From: Clusia tigrina
Taxonomy: Eukaryota; Arthropoda; Insecta; Diptera; Clusiidae
Length of the DNA: 64,000 bases
Direction: 5' to 3'
NCBI GenBank assembly: GCA_920105625.2
Contig: CAKKTE020000077.1
Span: 1 to 64,000, forward strand
Within the stretch, counting starts at the first letter, position 1. Every line of letters starts with the position of its first letter. A program made the translations under genes and the position numbers. This document shows positions 20,261 to 33,004 of this stretch, piece after piece. The notes below the pieces were generated by a model that was given only the letters and a program-made list of their open reading frames with translations, made no database searches and was not told the DNA's origin.

Positions 20261-23200
20261 GTATCTACCCCTATCTGCCTCAGTCGGCGTCTCAGTCGGC
20301 GTCGCAGCCTCTGTCAGCGTCTCTGTAGGCGTCTCCGTCGCTAGCGCTGTCGATTGGGGGGCTGCTGATTTTTCTATGCCTATATCTACCCCTATCTGCC
20401 TCAGTCGGCTTCTCAGTCGGTTCGCAACCTTTGTCAGCATATCTGTAGGTATCTCAGTTGCTGCCGCAGTCGATTGGGGGGGTCTGCTGCTTTCTCTATG
20501 CCAATATCTAACCCTATCTGCCTCAGTCGGCGTCGCAGCCTCTGTCAGCGTCTCTGTAGGCGTCTTAGTCACTGGCGCTGTCGATTGGCGGGTCTGCTGC
20601 CTTCTCTATGCCTATATCTACCCCTATCTGCCTAAGTCGGCGTCTCAATTGGTGTCGCAACCTCTGTCAATGTTTCTGTAGGTGTCTCAGTAGCTGCCGC
20701 TGTCGATTGGTGGGGTCCGCTGCTTTCTCTATGCCAATATCTAACCCTATCTGCCTCAGTCGGCGTCGCAGCCTTTGTCAGCGTCTCTGTAGGTGCTTCA
20801 GTTGCTGCCGCTGTCGGTTGGGGGGTCTGCTGCCTTCTCTATGACTATATCTACCCCGATCTACCTCACTCGGCGTCGCAGCCTCTGTCAGCTTCTCTGG
20901 AGGCGTCTCAGTCACTGGCGCTGTCGATTGGCGGGTCTGCTGCCTTCTCTATGCCTATATCTACACCTATATGCCTCAGTTGTCGTCGCAGCCCTTGTCA
21001 GAGTCTCTGTAGGCGTCTCAGTCGCTGCCGCTGTCGATTAGGATGTCTGCTGCCTTCTCTATGCCTATCTCTACACCCCATCTGCCTCAGTCGGCGTTTC
21101 AATCGGTGTCGCAACCTCTGTCAGTGTATCTGTAAGCGTCTCAGTCACTGGCGCTGTCGATTGGGGGGTCTGCTGCCTTCTCTATGCCTATAACTACCCC
21201 TATCTGCCTCAGTCGGCGTCTCAATCGGTGTCGCAACCTCTGTCAGCGTCTCTGTAGGTGTCTCAGTTGCTGCCGCTGTCGATTGGGGGGTCTGCTGCCT
21301 TCTCTATGCCTATATCTACCCCTATCTGCCTCAGTCGGCGCCTCAGTCGGCGTCGCAGCCTCTGTCAGCGTCTCTGTAGGAGTCTCAGTCGTTGCCGCTG
21401 TCGATTGGGGGTTCTGCTGCCTTTTCCATACTTATATCTAACCCTATCTACCTCAGTCGGCGCCTCTGTCGGCGTTTCTGTAGGCGTCTCAGTCGCTGCC
21501 GCTGTCGATTGGGGGGTTTGCTGCCTTCTCTATAGCAATATCTACCCCTATCTGCCTCAGTCGGCATCGCAGCCTCTATCAGCGTCTCTGAAGCCGTCTC
21601 AGTCGCTGCCGCAGTCGATTGGGGTGTTTGCTGCCTTCTCTATGCCTATATCTACCCCTATCTGCCTCAGTCGGCGTCTCAGTTGGCGTCTCTGTAGGCG
21701 TCTCAGTCGCTGCCGCTGTCGATTGGGGGATTTGCTGCCTTCTCTATGGCAATATCTACCCCTATCTGCCTCAGTCGGCGTCGTAGCCTCTGTCAGCCTG
21801 TCTGTAGGCCTCTCAGTCGCTGCCGCTGTTGATTGGGGGGTTTGCTGCCTTCTCTATGCCTATATCTACCCCTATCTGCCTCAGTCGGCGTCTCAGTCGG
21901 CGTCGCAGCCCCTGTCAGCGTCTCTGTGGGTGTCTCAGTCGCTGCCGCTGTCGATTGGGATGTCTGCTGCCTTCTCTATGCCTATATCTACCCTATCTGC
22001 CTCAGTCGGCGTCGCAGCCTCTGTCAGCGTCTCTGAATGCGTCTCAGTCGCTGCCGCAGTCGATTGGGGGGGTTTGCTGCCTTCTCTATGCCTATATCTA
22101 CCCCTATCTGCCTCTGTTGCAGCCTCTGTCAGCGGTTCTGTAGAAGTCTCAGTCGCTGCTGCTGTCGAGAAAGGGGGCTTTCTCTATGCCAATATCTACC
22201 CCTATCTGCCTCAGTTATCGTCTCAGTCGGTGTCGCAGCCTCTGTCAGCGTCTCTGTAGGAGTCTCAGTCGTTGCCGCTGTCGATTGGGGGTTCTGCTGC
22301 CTTCTCTATACCTATATCTACCCCTATCTACCTCAGTCGGCGCCTCTGTCGGCGTCTCTGTAGGCGTCTCAGTCGCTGCTGCTGTCGATTGGGGGGTTTG
22401 CTGCCTTCTCTATGCCTATATCTACCAATACCTGCATCAGTCGGCGTCTCAGTCGGTGTCGCAGAATCTGTCAGCGTCTCTGAAGGCGTCTCAGTCGCAG
22501 CCGCTGTCGATTAGGGGGGTCAGCTGCCTTCTCTATGCCTATATCTACCCATATCTGCCTCCGTCGGCGTCTCAGTCGGCGTCGCAGCCTCTGTCAGTGT
22601 CTCTGTAGGCGTCTCAGACATTACCGCTGTCGATTGGGTGGTCTGCTGCCTTCTCTATGCCTGTATCTACCCCTATCTGCCTCAGTCGGCGTCTCAGTCG
22701 GCGTCGCAGCCTCTGTCAGCGTCTCTGTAGGCGTCTCCGTCGCTAGCGCTGTCGATTGGGGGGCTGCTGATTTTTCTATGCCTATATCTACCCCTATCTG
22801 CCTCAGTCGGCTTCTCAGTCGGTTCGCAACCTTTGTCAGCATATCTGTAGGTATCTCAGTTGCTGCCGCAGTCGATTGGGGGGGTCTGCTGCTTTCTCTA
22901 TGCCAATATCTAACCCTATCTGCCTCAGTCGGCGTCGCAGCCTCTGTCAGCGTCTCTGTAGGCGTCTTAGTCACTGGCGCTGTCGATTGGCGGGTCTGCT
23001 GCCTTCTCTATGCCTATATCTACCCCTATCTGCCTAAGTCGGCGTCTCAATTGGTGTCGCAACCTCTGTCAATGTTTCTGTAGGTGTCTCAGTAGCTGCC
23101 GCTGTCGATTGGTGGGGTCCGCTGCTTTCTCTATGCCAATATCTAACCCTATCTGCCTCAGTCGGCGTCGCAGCCTTTGTCAGCGTCTCTGTAGGTGCTT

Positions 23201-24088
23201 CAGTTGCTGCCGCTGTCGGTTGGGGGGTCTGCTGCCTTCTCTATGACTATATCTACCCCGATCTACCTCACTCGGCGTCGCAGCCTCTGTCAGCTTCTCT
23301 GGAGGCGTCTCAGTCACTGGCGCTGTCGATTGGCGGGTCTGCTGCCTTCTCTATGCCTATATCTACACCTATATGCCTCAGTTGTCGTCGCAGCCCTTGT
23401 CAGAGTCTCTGTAGGCGTCTCAGTCGCTGCCGCTGTCGATTAGGATGTCTGCTGCCTTCTCTATGCCTATCTCTACACCCCATCTGCCTCAGTCGGCGTT
23501 TCAATCGGTGTCGCAACCTCTGTCAGTGTATCTGTAAGCGTCTCAGTCACTGGCGCTGTCGATTGGGGGGGTCTGCTGCCTTCTCTATGCCTATAACTAC
23601 CCCTATCTGCCTCAGTCGGCGTCTCAATCGGTGTCGCAACCTCTGTCAGCGTCTCTGTAGGTGTCTCAGTTGCTGCCGCTGTCGATTGGGGGGTCTGCTG
23701 CCTTCTCTATGCCTATATCTACCCCTATCTGCCTCAGTCGGCGCCTCAGTCGGCGTCGCAGCCTCTGTCAGCGTCTCTGTAGGAGTCTCAGTCGTTGCCG
23801 CTGTCGATTGGGGGTTCTGCTGCCTTTTCCATACTTATATCTAACCCTATCTACCTCAGTCGGCGCCTCTGTCGGCGTTTCTGTAGGCGTCTCAGTCGCT
23901 GCCGCTGTCGATTGGGGGGTTTGCTGCCTTCTCTATGGCAATATCTACCCCTATCTGCCTCAGTCGGCATCGCAGCCTCTATCAGCGTCTCTGAAGCCGT
24001 CTCAGTCGCTGCCGCAGTCGATTGGGGTGTTTGCTGCCTTCTCTATGCCTATATCTACCCCTATCTGCCTCAGTCGGCGTCTCAGTTG
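19283..24088 (+). repeat. 2,402-bp HOR, two near-identical tandem copies
   Basis: Copy 1 is about 19,283-21,685 and copy 2 about 21,686-24,088. Every marker tested is offset by 2,402 bp, or 2,403 after one extra G near 23,570. The junction at 21,684 (CAGTTGGCG to TCTCTGTAGGCG) joins two different unit types, which fixes the breakpoint. The only differences noticed are GATTAAGGG against GATTGGGGG, TATAGCAATATC against TATGGCAATATC, and the extra G. This is the longest and freshest-looking tandem pair in the window. Confidence 0.92.
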
Positions 24089-27000
24089 GCGTCGCAGCCT
24101 CTGTCAGCGTCTCTGTAGGCGTCTCAGTCGCTGGCGCTGTCGATTGGGGGGCTGATGATTTCTCTATGCCTATATCTACCCCTATCTGCCTCAGTCGGCG
24201 TCTCAGTCGGCTCGCAACGTCTGTCAGCATATCTGTAGGTACCTCAGTTGCTGCCGCAGTCGATTGGGGGGGGTCTGCTGCTTTCTCTATGCCAATATAT
24301 AACCCTATCTGCCTCAGTCGGCGTCGCAACCTCTGTCAGCGTCTCTGTAGGCGTCTCAGCCACTGGCGCTGTCGATTGGGGGGTCTGCTGCCTTCTCTAT
24401 GCCTGTATCTACCCCTATCTGCCTAAGTCGGTGTCTCAATCGGTGTCGCAACCTCTGTCAGCGTCTCTGAAGGCGTCTCAGTCGCTTCCGCAGTCGATTG
24501 GGGGGGTTTGCTGCCTTCTCTATGCCTACATCTACCTCTATATGCCTCAATCGTCGTCGCAGCCCCTGTCAGAGTCTCTGTAGGCGTCTCAGTGGCTGCC
24601 GCTGTCGATTGGGATGTCTGCTGCCTTTTCTATGTCTATCTCTACCCCTATCTGCCTCAGTCGGCGTCTCAATCGGTGTCGCAACCTCTGTCAGTGTAGC
24701 TGTAGGCGTCTCAGCAACTGGCGCTGTCGATTGGGGGGTCTGCTGCTTTCGCTATGCCAATATCTAACCCTATCTACCTCACTCGGCGTCGCAGCCTCTG
24801 TCAGTGTCTCTGTAGGCCTCTCAGTCGCTGCCGTTGTCGATTGGGGGGTTTGCTGCCTTCTCTATGGCAATATCTACCCCTATCTGCCTCAGTCGGCGTC
24901 GCAACCTCTGTCAGCGTCTCTGTAGGCGTCTCAGTCGCTGCCGCTGTAGATTGGGGGTCTGCTGCCTTCTCTATGCCTATATCTACTCCTATCTGCATCA
25001 GTCGGCGTCTCAGTCGGCGTCGTAGCCTCTGTCAGCGTCTCTGTAGGCGTCTCAGTCACTACCGCTGTCGATTGGGTGGTCTCCTGCCTTCTCTATGCTG
25101 ATTTCTCTATGCCAATATCTACCCCTATCTGCCTCAGTCGGCATCTCAGTCGTTGTCGCAGCCTCTGTCAGCGTCTCTGTAGGAGTCTCAGTCGTTGCCG
25201 CTGTCGATTGGGGGTTCTGCTGCCTTCTCTATACCTATATCTACCCCTATCTACCTCAGTCGGCGCCTCTGTCGGCGTCTCTGTAGGCGTCTCAGTCGCT
25301 GCCGCTGTCGATTGGGGGGTCTGCTGCCTTCTCTATGCCTATATCTACCCTATCTGCCTCAATCGGCGTCTCAGTCGGCGTCGTAGCCTCTGTCAGCGTC
25401 TCTGTAGGCGTCTCAGTCACTACCGCTGTCGATTGGGTGGTCTCCTGCCTTCTCTATGCTGATTTCTCTATGCCAATATCTAACCCTATCTGCCTCAATC
25501 GGTGTCGCAACCTCTGTCAATGTTTCCGTAGGTGTCTCAGTCGCTGCCGCTATCGATTTGTGGGGTTTGCTGCTTTCTCTATGCCTATAACTACCCCTAT
25601 CTGCCTCAGTCGGCGTCTCAGTCGGCTCGCAACCTTTGTCAGCATATCTGTCGGTATCTCAGTTGCTGCCGCAGTCGATTGGGGGGTCTGCTTCTTTGTC
25701 TATGCCAATATCTAACCCTATCTGCCTCCGTCGGCGTCGCAGCCTTTGTCAGCGTCTCTGTAGGTGTCTCAGTTGCTGCCGCTGTCGGTTGGGGGGTCTG
25801 CGGCCTTCTCTATGACTATATCTACCCCTATCTACCTCAGTCGGCGCCTCTGTCGGCGTCTCTGTAGGCGTCTCAGTCGCTGCCGCTGTCGATTGGGGGG
25901 TTTGCTGCCTTCTCTATGGCAATATCTACCCCTATCTGCCTCAGTCGGCGTCGTAGCCTCTGCCAGCGTCTCTGTAGGCCTCTCAGTCGCTGTCGATTGG
26001 GGGGTTTGCTGCCTTCTCTATGCCTATATCTACCCCTATCTGCCTCAGTCGGCGTCTCAGTCGGCGTCGCAGCCTCTGTCAGCGTCTCTGTGGGCGTCTC
26101 AGTCGCTGCCGCTGTCGATTGGGATGTCTGCTGCCTTCTCTATGCCTATATCTACCCTATCTGCCTCAGTCGGCGTCGCAGCCTCTGTCAGCGTCTCTGT
26201 AGGAGTCTCAGTCGTTGCCGCTGTCGATTGGGGGTTCTGCTGCCTTTTCCATACTTATATCTAACCCTATCTACCTCAGTCGGCGCCTCTGTCGGCGTTT
26301 CTGTAGGCGTCTCAGTCGCTGCCGCTGTCGATTGGGGGGTTTGCTGCCTTCTCTATGGCAATATCTACCCCTATCTGCCTCAGTCGGCATCGCAGCCTCT
26401 ATCAGCGTCTCTGAAGCCGTCTCAGTCGCTGCCGCAGTCGATTGGGGTGTTTGCTGCTTTCTCTATGCCTATATCTACCCCTATCTGCCTCAGTCGGCGT
26501 CTCAGTTGGCGTCGCAGCCTCTGTCAGCGTCTCTGTAGGCGTCTCAGTCGCTGGCGCTGTCGATTGGGGGGCTGATGATTTCTCTATGCCTATATCTACC
26601 CCTATCTGCCTCAGTCGGCGTCTCAGTCGGCTCGCAACGTCTGTCAGCATATCTGTAGGTACCTCAGTTGCTGCCGCAGTCGATTGGGGGGTCTGCTGCT
26701 TTCTCTATGCCAATATATAACCCTATCTGCCTCAGTCGGCGTCGCAACCTCTGTCAGCGTCTCTGTAGGCGTCTCAGCCACTGGCGCTGTCGATTGGGGG
26801 GTCTGCTGCCTTCTCTATGCCTGTATCTACCCCTATCTGCCTAAGTCGGTGTCTCAATCGGTGTCGCAACCTCTGTCAGCGTCTCTGAAGGCGTCTCAGT
26901 CGCTTCCGCAGTCGATTGGGGGGGTTTGCTGCCTTCTCTATGCCTACATCTACCTCTATATGCCTCAATCGTCGTCGCAGCCCCTGTCAGAGTCTCTGTA

Positions 27001-28590
27001 GGCGTCTCAGTGGCTGCCGCTGTCGATTGGGATGTCTGCTGCCTTTTCTATGTCTATCTTTACCCCTATCTGCCTCAGTCGGCGTCTCAATCGGTGTCGC
27101 AACCTCTGTCAGTGTAGCTGTAGGCGTCTCAGCAACTGGCGCTGTCGATTGGGGGGTCTGCTGCTTTCGCTATGCCAATATCTAACCCTATCTACCTCAC
27201 TCGGCGTCGCAGCCTCTGTCAGTGTCTCTGTAGGCCTCTCAGTCGCTGCCGTTGTCGATTGGGGGGTTTGCTGACTTCTCTATGCCTATATCTACCCCTA
27301 TCTGCCTCAGTCGGCGTCGCAACCTCTGTCAGCGTCTCTGTAGGCGTCTCAGTCGCTGCCGCTGTAGATTGGGGGTCTGCTGCCTTCTCTATGCCTATAT
27401 CTACTCCTATCTGCATCAGTCAGCGTCTCAGTCGGCGTCGTAGCCTCTGTCAGCGTCTCTGTAGGCGTCTCAGTCACTACCGCTGTCGATTGGGTGGTCT
27501 CCTGCCTTCTCTATGCTGATTTCTCTATGCCAATATCTACCCCTATCTGCCTCAGTCGGCATCTCAGTCGTTGTCGCAGCCTCTGTCAGCGTCTCTGTAG
27601 GAGTCTCAGTCGTTGCCGCTGTCGATTGGGGGTTCTGCTGCCTTCTCTATACCTATATCTACCCCTATCTACCTCAGTCGGCGCCTCTGTCGGCGTCTCT
27701 GTAGGCGTCTCAGTCGCTGCCGCTGTCGATTGGGGGGTCTGCTGCCTTCTCTATGCCTATATCTACCCTATCTGCCTCAATCGGCGTCTCAGTCGGCGTC
27801 GTAGCCTCTGTCAGCGTCTCTGTAGGCGTCTCAGTCACTACCGCTGTCGATTGGGTGGTCTCCTGCCTTCTCTATGCTGATTTCTCTATGCCAATATCTA
27901 ACCCTATCTGCCTCAATCGGTGTCGCAACCTCTGTCAATGTTTCCGTAGGTGTCTCAGTCGCTGCCGCTATCGATTGGTGGGGTTTGCTGCTTTCTCTAT
28001 GCCTATAACTACCCCTATCTGCCTCAGTCGGCGTCTCAGTCGGCTCGCAACCTTTGTCAGCATATCTGTCGGTATCTCAGTTGCTGCCGCAGTCGATTGG
28101 GGGGTCTGCTTCTTTGTCTATGCCAATATCTAACCCTATCTGCCTCCGTCGGCGTCGCAGCCTTTGTCAGCGTCTGTGTAGGTGTCTCAGTTGCTGCCGC
28201 TGTCGGTTGGGGGGTCTGCGGCCTTCTCTATGACTATATCTACCCCTATCTACCTCAGTCGGCGCCTCTGTCGGCGTCTCTGTAGGCGTCTCAGTCGCTG
28301 CCGCTGTCGATTGGGGGGTTTGCTGCCTTCTCTATGGCAATATCTACCCCTATCTGCCTCAGTCGGCGTCGTAGCCTCTGTCAGCGTCTCTGTAGGCCTC
28401 TCAGTCGCTTCCGCTGTCGATTGGGGGGTTTGCTGCCTTCTCTATGCCTATATCTACCCCTATCTGCCTCAGTCGGCGTCTCAGTCGGCGTCGCAGCCTC
28501 TGTCAGCGTCTCTGTGGGCGTCTCAGTCGCTGCCGCTGTCGATTGGGATGTCTGCTGCCTTCTCTATGCCTATATCTACCCTATCTGCCT
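23757..28590 (+). repeat. 2,418-bp HOR, two tandem copies
   Basis: Copy 1 is about 23,757-26,176 and copy 2 about 26,177-28,590. Markers lie 2,418-2,420 bp apart; the difference becomes 2,424 after a hexamer (GCCGCT) that is missing in copy 1 near 25,992. Other differences are TGCTGACTTC near 27,270, ATGCC against ATGGC in that same unit, and TATCTTTACC near 27,056. Shared rare variants include CATACTTATATCTAACCC, CAACGTCTGTCAGC and CTGTAGATTGGGGG. It overlaps the end of the 2,402-bp HOR, so the two amplifications are nested. Confidence 0.9.
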
Positions 28591-29750
28591 CAGTCGTTGT
28601 CGCAGCCTCTGTCAGCGTCTCTGAAGGCGTCTCAGTCGCTGCCGCTGTCGATTGGGGGCTCTGCTGCCTTCTCTATGATTATATCTATAACTATATGCCT
28701 CAGTCGGCATCGCAGCCTCTGTCAGCGGTTCTGTAGGCGTCTCAGTCGCTGCCGCTGTCGATTGGGGGGTCTGCTGCTTTCTCTATGCCAATATCTACCC
28801 CTATCTGCCTCAGTCGGCATCTCAGTCGTTGTCGCAGCCTCTGTCAGCGTCTCTGTAGGAGTCTCAGTCGTTGCCGCTGTCGATTGGGGGTACTGCTGCC
28901 TTCTCTATACCTATATCTACCCCTATCTACCTCAGTCGACGCCTCTGTCGGCGTCTCTGTAGGCGTCTCAGTCGCTGCCGCTGTCGCTTGGGGGGGTCTG
29001 CTGCCTTCTCTATGCCTATATCTACCCTATCTGCCTCAATCAGCGTCTCAGTCGGCGTCGTAGCCTCTGTCAGCGTCTCTGTAGGCGTCTCAGTCACTAC
29101 CGCTGTCGATTGGGTGGTCTCCTGCCTTCTCTATGCTGATTTCTCTATGCCAATATCTAACCCTATCTGCCTCAATCGGTGTCGCAACCTCTGTCAATGT
29201 TTCCGTAGGTGTCTCAGTCGCTGCCGCTATCGATTGGTGGGGTTTGCTGCTTTCTCTATGCCTATACCTACCCCTATCTGTCTCAGTCGGCGTCTCAGTC
29301 GGCTCGCAACCTTTGTCAGCATATCTGTAGGTATCTCAGTTGCTGCCGCAGTCGATTGGGGGGGTCTGCTTCTTTGTCTATGCCAATATCTAACCCTATC
29401 TGCCTCCGTCGGCGTCGCAGCCTTTGTCAGCGTCTCTGTAGGTGTCTCAGTTGCTGCCGCTGTCGGTTGGGGGGTCTGCGGCCTTCTCTATGACTATATC
29501 TACCCCTATCTACCTCAGCCGGCGCCTCTGTCGGCGTCTCTGTAGGCGTCTCAGTCGCTGCCGATGTCGATTGGGGGGTTTGCTGCCTTCTCTATGGCAA
29601 TATCTACCCCTATCTGCCTCAGTCGGCGTCGTAGCCTCTGTCAGCGTCTCTGTAGGCCTCTCAGTCGCTGCCGCTGTCGATTGGGGGGTTTTCTGCCTTC
29701 TCTATGCCTATATCTACCCCTATCTGCCTCAGTCGGCGTCTCAGTCGGCG
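27527..29750 (+). repeat. 1,258-bp offset repeat
   Basis: The order starting ATGCCAATATCTACCCC with GGCATCTCAGTCGTTG at 27,527 recurs at 28,785. The marker CTATGCTGATTTC at 27,876 recurs at 29,135 (1,259 bp). Copy 2 has CAGTCGACGCC, GTCGCTTGGGGGGG and CAGCCGGCGCC as private changes. It ends when copy 2 enters GGTTCTGTAGAAGTC near 29,765. Confidence 0.85.
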
Positions 29751-30640
29751 TCGCAGCCTCTGTCAGCGGTTCTGTAGAAGTCTCAGTCGCTGCCGCTGTC
29801 GAGAAAGGGGGCTTTCTCTATGCCAATATCTACCCCTATTTGCCTCAGTCGGCGTCTCAGTCGGTGTCGCAGCCTCTGTCAGCGTCTCTGTAGGAGTCTC
29901 AGTCGTTGCCGCTGTCGATTGGGGGTTCTGCTGCCTTCTCTATACCTATATCTACCCCTATCTACCTCAGTCGGCGCCTCTGTCGGCGTCTCTGTAGGCG
30001 TCTCAGTCGCTGCCGCTGTCGATTGGGGGTTTGCTGCCTTCTCTATGCCTATATCTACCAATACCTGCATCAGTCGGCGTCTCAGTCGGTGTCGCAGAAT
30101 CTGTAAGCGTCTCTGAAGGCGTCTCAGTCGCTGCCGCTGTCGATTAGGGGGGTCAGCTGCCTTCTCTATGCCTATATCTACCCATATCTGCCTCCGTCGG
30201 TGTCTCAGTCGGCCTCGCAGCCTCTGTCAGCGTCTCTGTAGGCGTCTCAGACATTACCGCAGTCGATTTGTTGTCTGCTGCCTTCTCTATGCCTATATCT
30301 ACCCCTATCTGCCTCAGTCGGCGTCTCAGTCTGCGTCGCAGCCTCATTCGGCGCCTCTGTAGGCGTCTCAGTCGCTGCCGCTGTCGATTGGGGGGTCTGC
30401 TGCCTTCTCTATGCCTATATCTACCCCTATCTGCCTTAATCATCATCTCAGTCGGCGTCGTAGCCTCTGTCAGCGTCTCTGTAGGCGTCTCTGTCATTAC
30501 CGCTGTCGATTGGGTGGTCTGCTGCCTTCTCTATGCCTATATCTACCCCTATCTGCCTCAGACGGCGTCGCAGCCTCTGTCAGCGTCTCTGTAGGCGTCT
30601 CCGTCGCTGACGCTGTCGATTGGGGGGCTGCTGATTTTTC
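29751..30640 (+). repeat. Units collinear with 16.9-17.8 kb
   Basis: A GAGAAAGGGGG unit near 29,805 is followed by the GTAGGAGTC/ATACC pair, ATACCTGCATCAG, GTCAGCTGCC, GACATTACCGC with GATTTGTTGTC, and the CAATCATCATC block. The offset to the earlier copy is 12,821 bp. CTGCCTTAATCATCATC and CAGACGGCGTCG are private changes; the latter unit is one dodecamer shorter. Confidence 0.82.
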
Positions 30641-33004
30641 TATGCCTATATCTACCCCTATCTGCCTCAGTCGGCTTCTCAGTATGTTCGCAACCTTTGT
30701 CAGCATATCTGTAGGTATCTCAGTTGCTGCCGCAGTCGATTGGGGGGGTCTGCTGCTTTCTCTATGCCAATATCTAACCCTATCTGCCTCAGTCGGCGTC
30801 GCAGCCTCTGTCAGCGTCTCTGTAGGCGTCTTAGTCACTGGCGCTGTCGATTGGCGGGTCTGCTGCCTTCTCTATGCCTATATCTACCCCTATCTGCCTA
30901 AGTCGGCGTCTCAATCGGTGTCGCAACCTCTGTCAATGTTTCTGTAGGTGTCTCAGTAGCTGCCGCTGTCGATTGGTGGGGTCCGCTGCTTTCTCTATGC
31001 CAATATCTAACCCTATCTGCCTCAGTCGGCGTCGCAGCCTTTGTCAGTGTCTCTGTAGGTGTTTCAGTTGCTGCCGCTGTCGGTTGGGGGGTCTGCTGCC
31101 TTCTCTATGACTATATCTACACCTATATGCCTCAGTCGTCGTCGCAGCCCTTGTCAGAGTCTCTGTAGGCGTCTCAGTCGCTGCCGCTGTCGATTAGGAT
31201 GTCTGCTGCCTTCTCTATGCCTATCTCTACCCCCATCTGCCTCAGTCGGCGTTTCAATCGGTGTCGCAACCTCTGTCAGTGCATCTGTAGGCGTCTCAGT
31301 CGCTACCGCTGTCGATTAGGGGGGTCTGCCGCCTTCTCTATGCCTATATATACCCATATCTGCCTCAGTCAGCGTCTCTGTCGGCGTCGCAGCCTCTGTC
31401 AGCGTCTCTGTAAGCGTCTCAGTCACTGGCGCTGTCGATTGAGGGTCTGCTGCCTTCTCTATGCCTATAACTACCCCTATCTGCCTCAGTCGGCGTCTCA
31501 ATTGGTGTCGCAACCTCTGTCAGCGTCTCTGTAGGTGTCTCAGTTGCTGCCGCTGTCGATTGGGGGGTCTGCTGCCTTCTCTATGCCTATATCTACCCCT
31601 ATCTGCCTCAGTCTGCGTCGCAGCCTCTGCCAGCGTCTCTGAAGCCGCCTCAGTCGCTGCCGCAGTCGATTGGGGGGTTTGCTGCCTTCTCTATGCCTAT
31701 ATCTACCCCTATCTGCCTCAGCCGGCGTCTCAGTCGGCGTCGCAGCCTCTGTCAGCGTCTCTGTAGGAGTCTCAGTCGTTGCCGCTGTCGATTGGGGGTT
31801 CTGCTGCCTTTTCCATACCTATATCTACCCCTATCTACCTCAGTCGGCGCCTCTGTCGGCGTCTCTGTAGGCGTCTCAGTCGCTTCCGCTGTCGATTGGG
31901 GGGTTTGCTGCCTTCTCTATGGCAATATCTACCCCTATCTGCCTCAGTCGGCATCGCAGCTTCTGTCAGCGTCTCTGAAGCCGTCTCAGTCGCTGCCGCA
32001 GTCGATTGGGGGGTTTGCTGCCTTCTCTATGCCTATATCTACCCCATCTGCCTCAGTCGGCGTCTCAGTCGGCGTCGCAGCCTCTGTCAGCGTCTCTGTA
32101 GGCGTCTCAGTCGCTGGCGCTGTCGATTGGGGGGCTGATGATTTCTCTATGCCTATATCTACCCCTATGTGCCTCAGTCGGCGTCTCAGTCAGCTCGCAA
32201 CCTTTGTCAGCATATCTGTAGGTACCTCAGTTGCTGCCGCAGTCGATTGGGGGGGTCTGCTGCTTTCTCTATGCCAATATATAACCCTATCTGCCTCAGT
32301 CGGCGCCGCAGCCTCTGTCAGCGTCTCTGTAGGCGTCTCAGCCACTGGCGCTGTCGATTGTGGGGTCTGCTGCCTTCTCTATGCCTGTATCTACCCCTAT
32401 CTGCCTAAGTCGGTGTCTCAATCGGTGTCGCAACCTCTGTCAGTGTTTCTGTAGGTGTCTCAGTCGCTGCCGCTGTCGATTGGTGGGGTCTGCTGCTTTC
32501 GCTCTGCCAATATCTAACCCTATCTATCTCACTCGGCGTCGCAGCCTCTGTCAGCGTCTCTGAAGGCGTCTCAGTCGCTGCCGCAGTCGATTGGGGGGGT
32601 TTGCTGCCTTCTCTATGCCTGTATCTATCTCTATATGCCTCAATCGTCGTCGCAGCCCCTGTCAGAGTCTCTGTAGGCGTCTCAGTGGCTGCCGCTGTCG
32701 ATTGGGATGTCTGCTGCCTTCTCTATGTCTATCTCTACCCCTATCTGCCTCAGTCGGCGTCTCAATCGGTGTCGCAACCTCTGTCAGTGTATCTGTAGGC
32801 GTCTCAGCCACTGGCGCTGTCGATTGGGGGGTCTGCTGCTTTCGCTATGCCAATATCTAACCCTATCTACCTCACTCGGCGTCGCAGCCTCTGTCAGCGT
32901 CTCTGTAGGCGTCTCAGTCGCTGCCGCTGTCGATTGGGGGTCTGCTGCCTTCTCTATGCCTATATCTACTCCTATCTGCATCAGTCGGCGTCTCATTCGG
33001 TGTC
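30641..33004 (+). repeat. 2.4-kb distant copy of 5.7-8.2 kb
   Basis: Unit order matches 5.9-8.2 kb at offsets of 24,959 and then 24,847 bp. The change reflects loss of one unit of about 112 bp near 31,110, where CTATGACTATATCTACACC fuses two unit types. Markers include CAGTCTGCGTCGCAG, GAAGCCGCCTCAG, CATACCTATATC, GGCTGATGATT near 32,132 and CAATCGTCGTCGCAGCCCC. Such distance suggests that long segments can be copied within the array. Confidence 0.82.

Noticed and set aside
21258..22259. Longest open reading frame (333 codons) as a gene for a low-complexity, Val/Ser/Leu-rich protein
   Set aside because: It is a frame-rotated translation of about nine satellite units. Its length depends only on loss of the recurring TAG, no start context or unique domain exists, and each unit is read as three unrelated peptides.
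19283..24088. HOR pair as a transposon or virus-derived duplication
   Set aside because: No terminal repeats, target-site duplications or coding domains; content is entirely satellite units with breakpoints inside the hexamer block.
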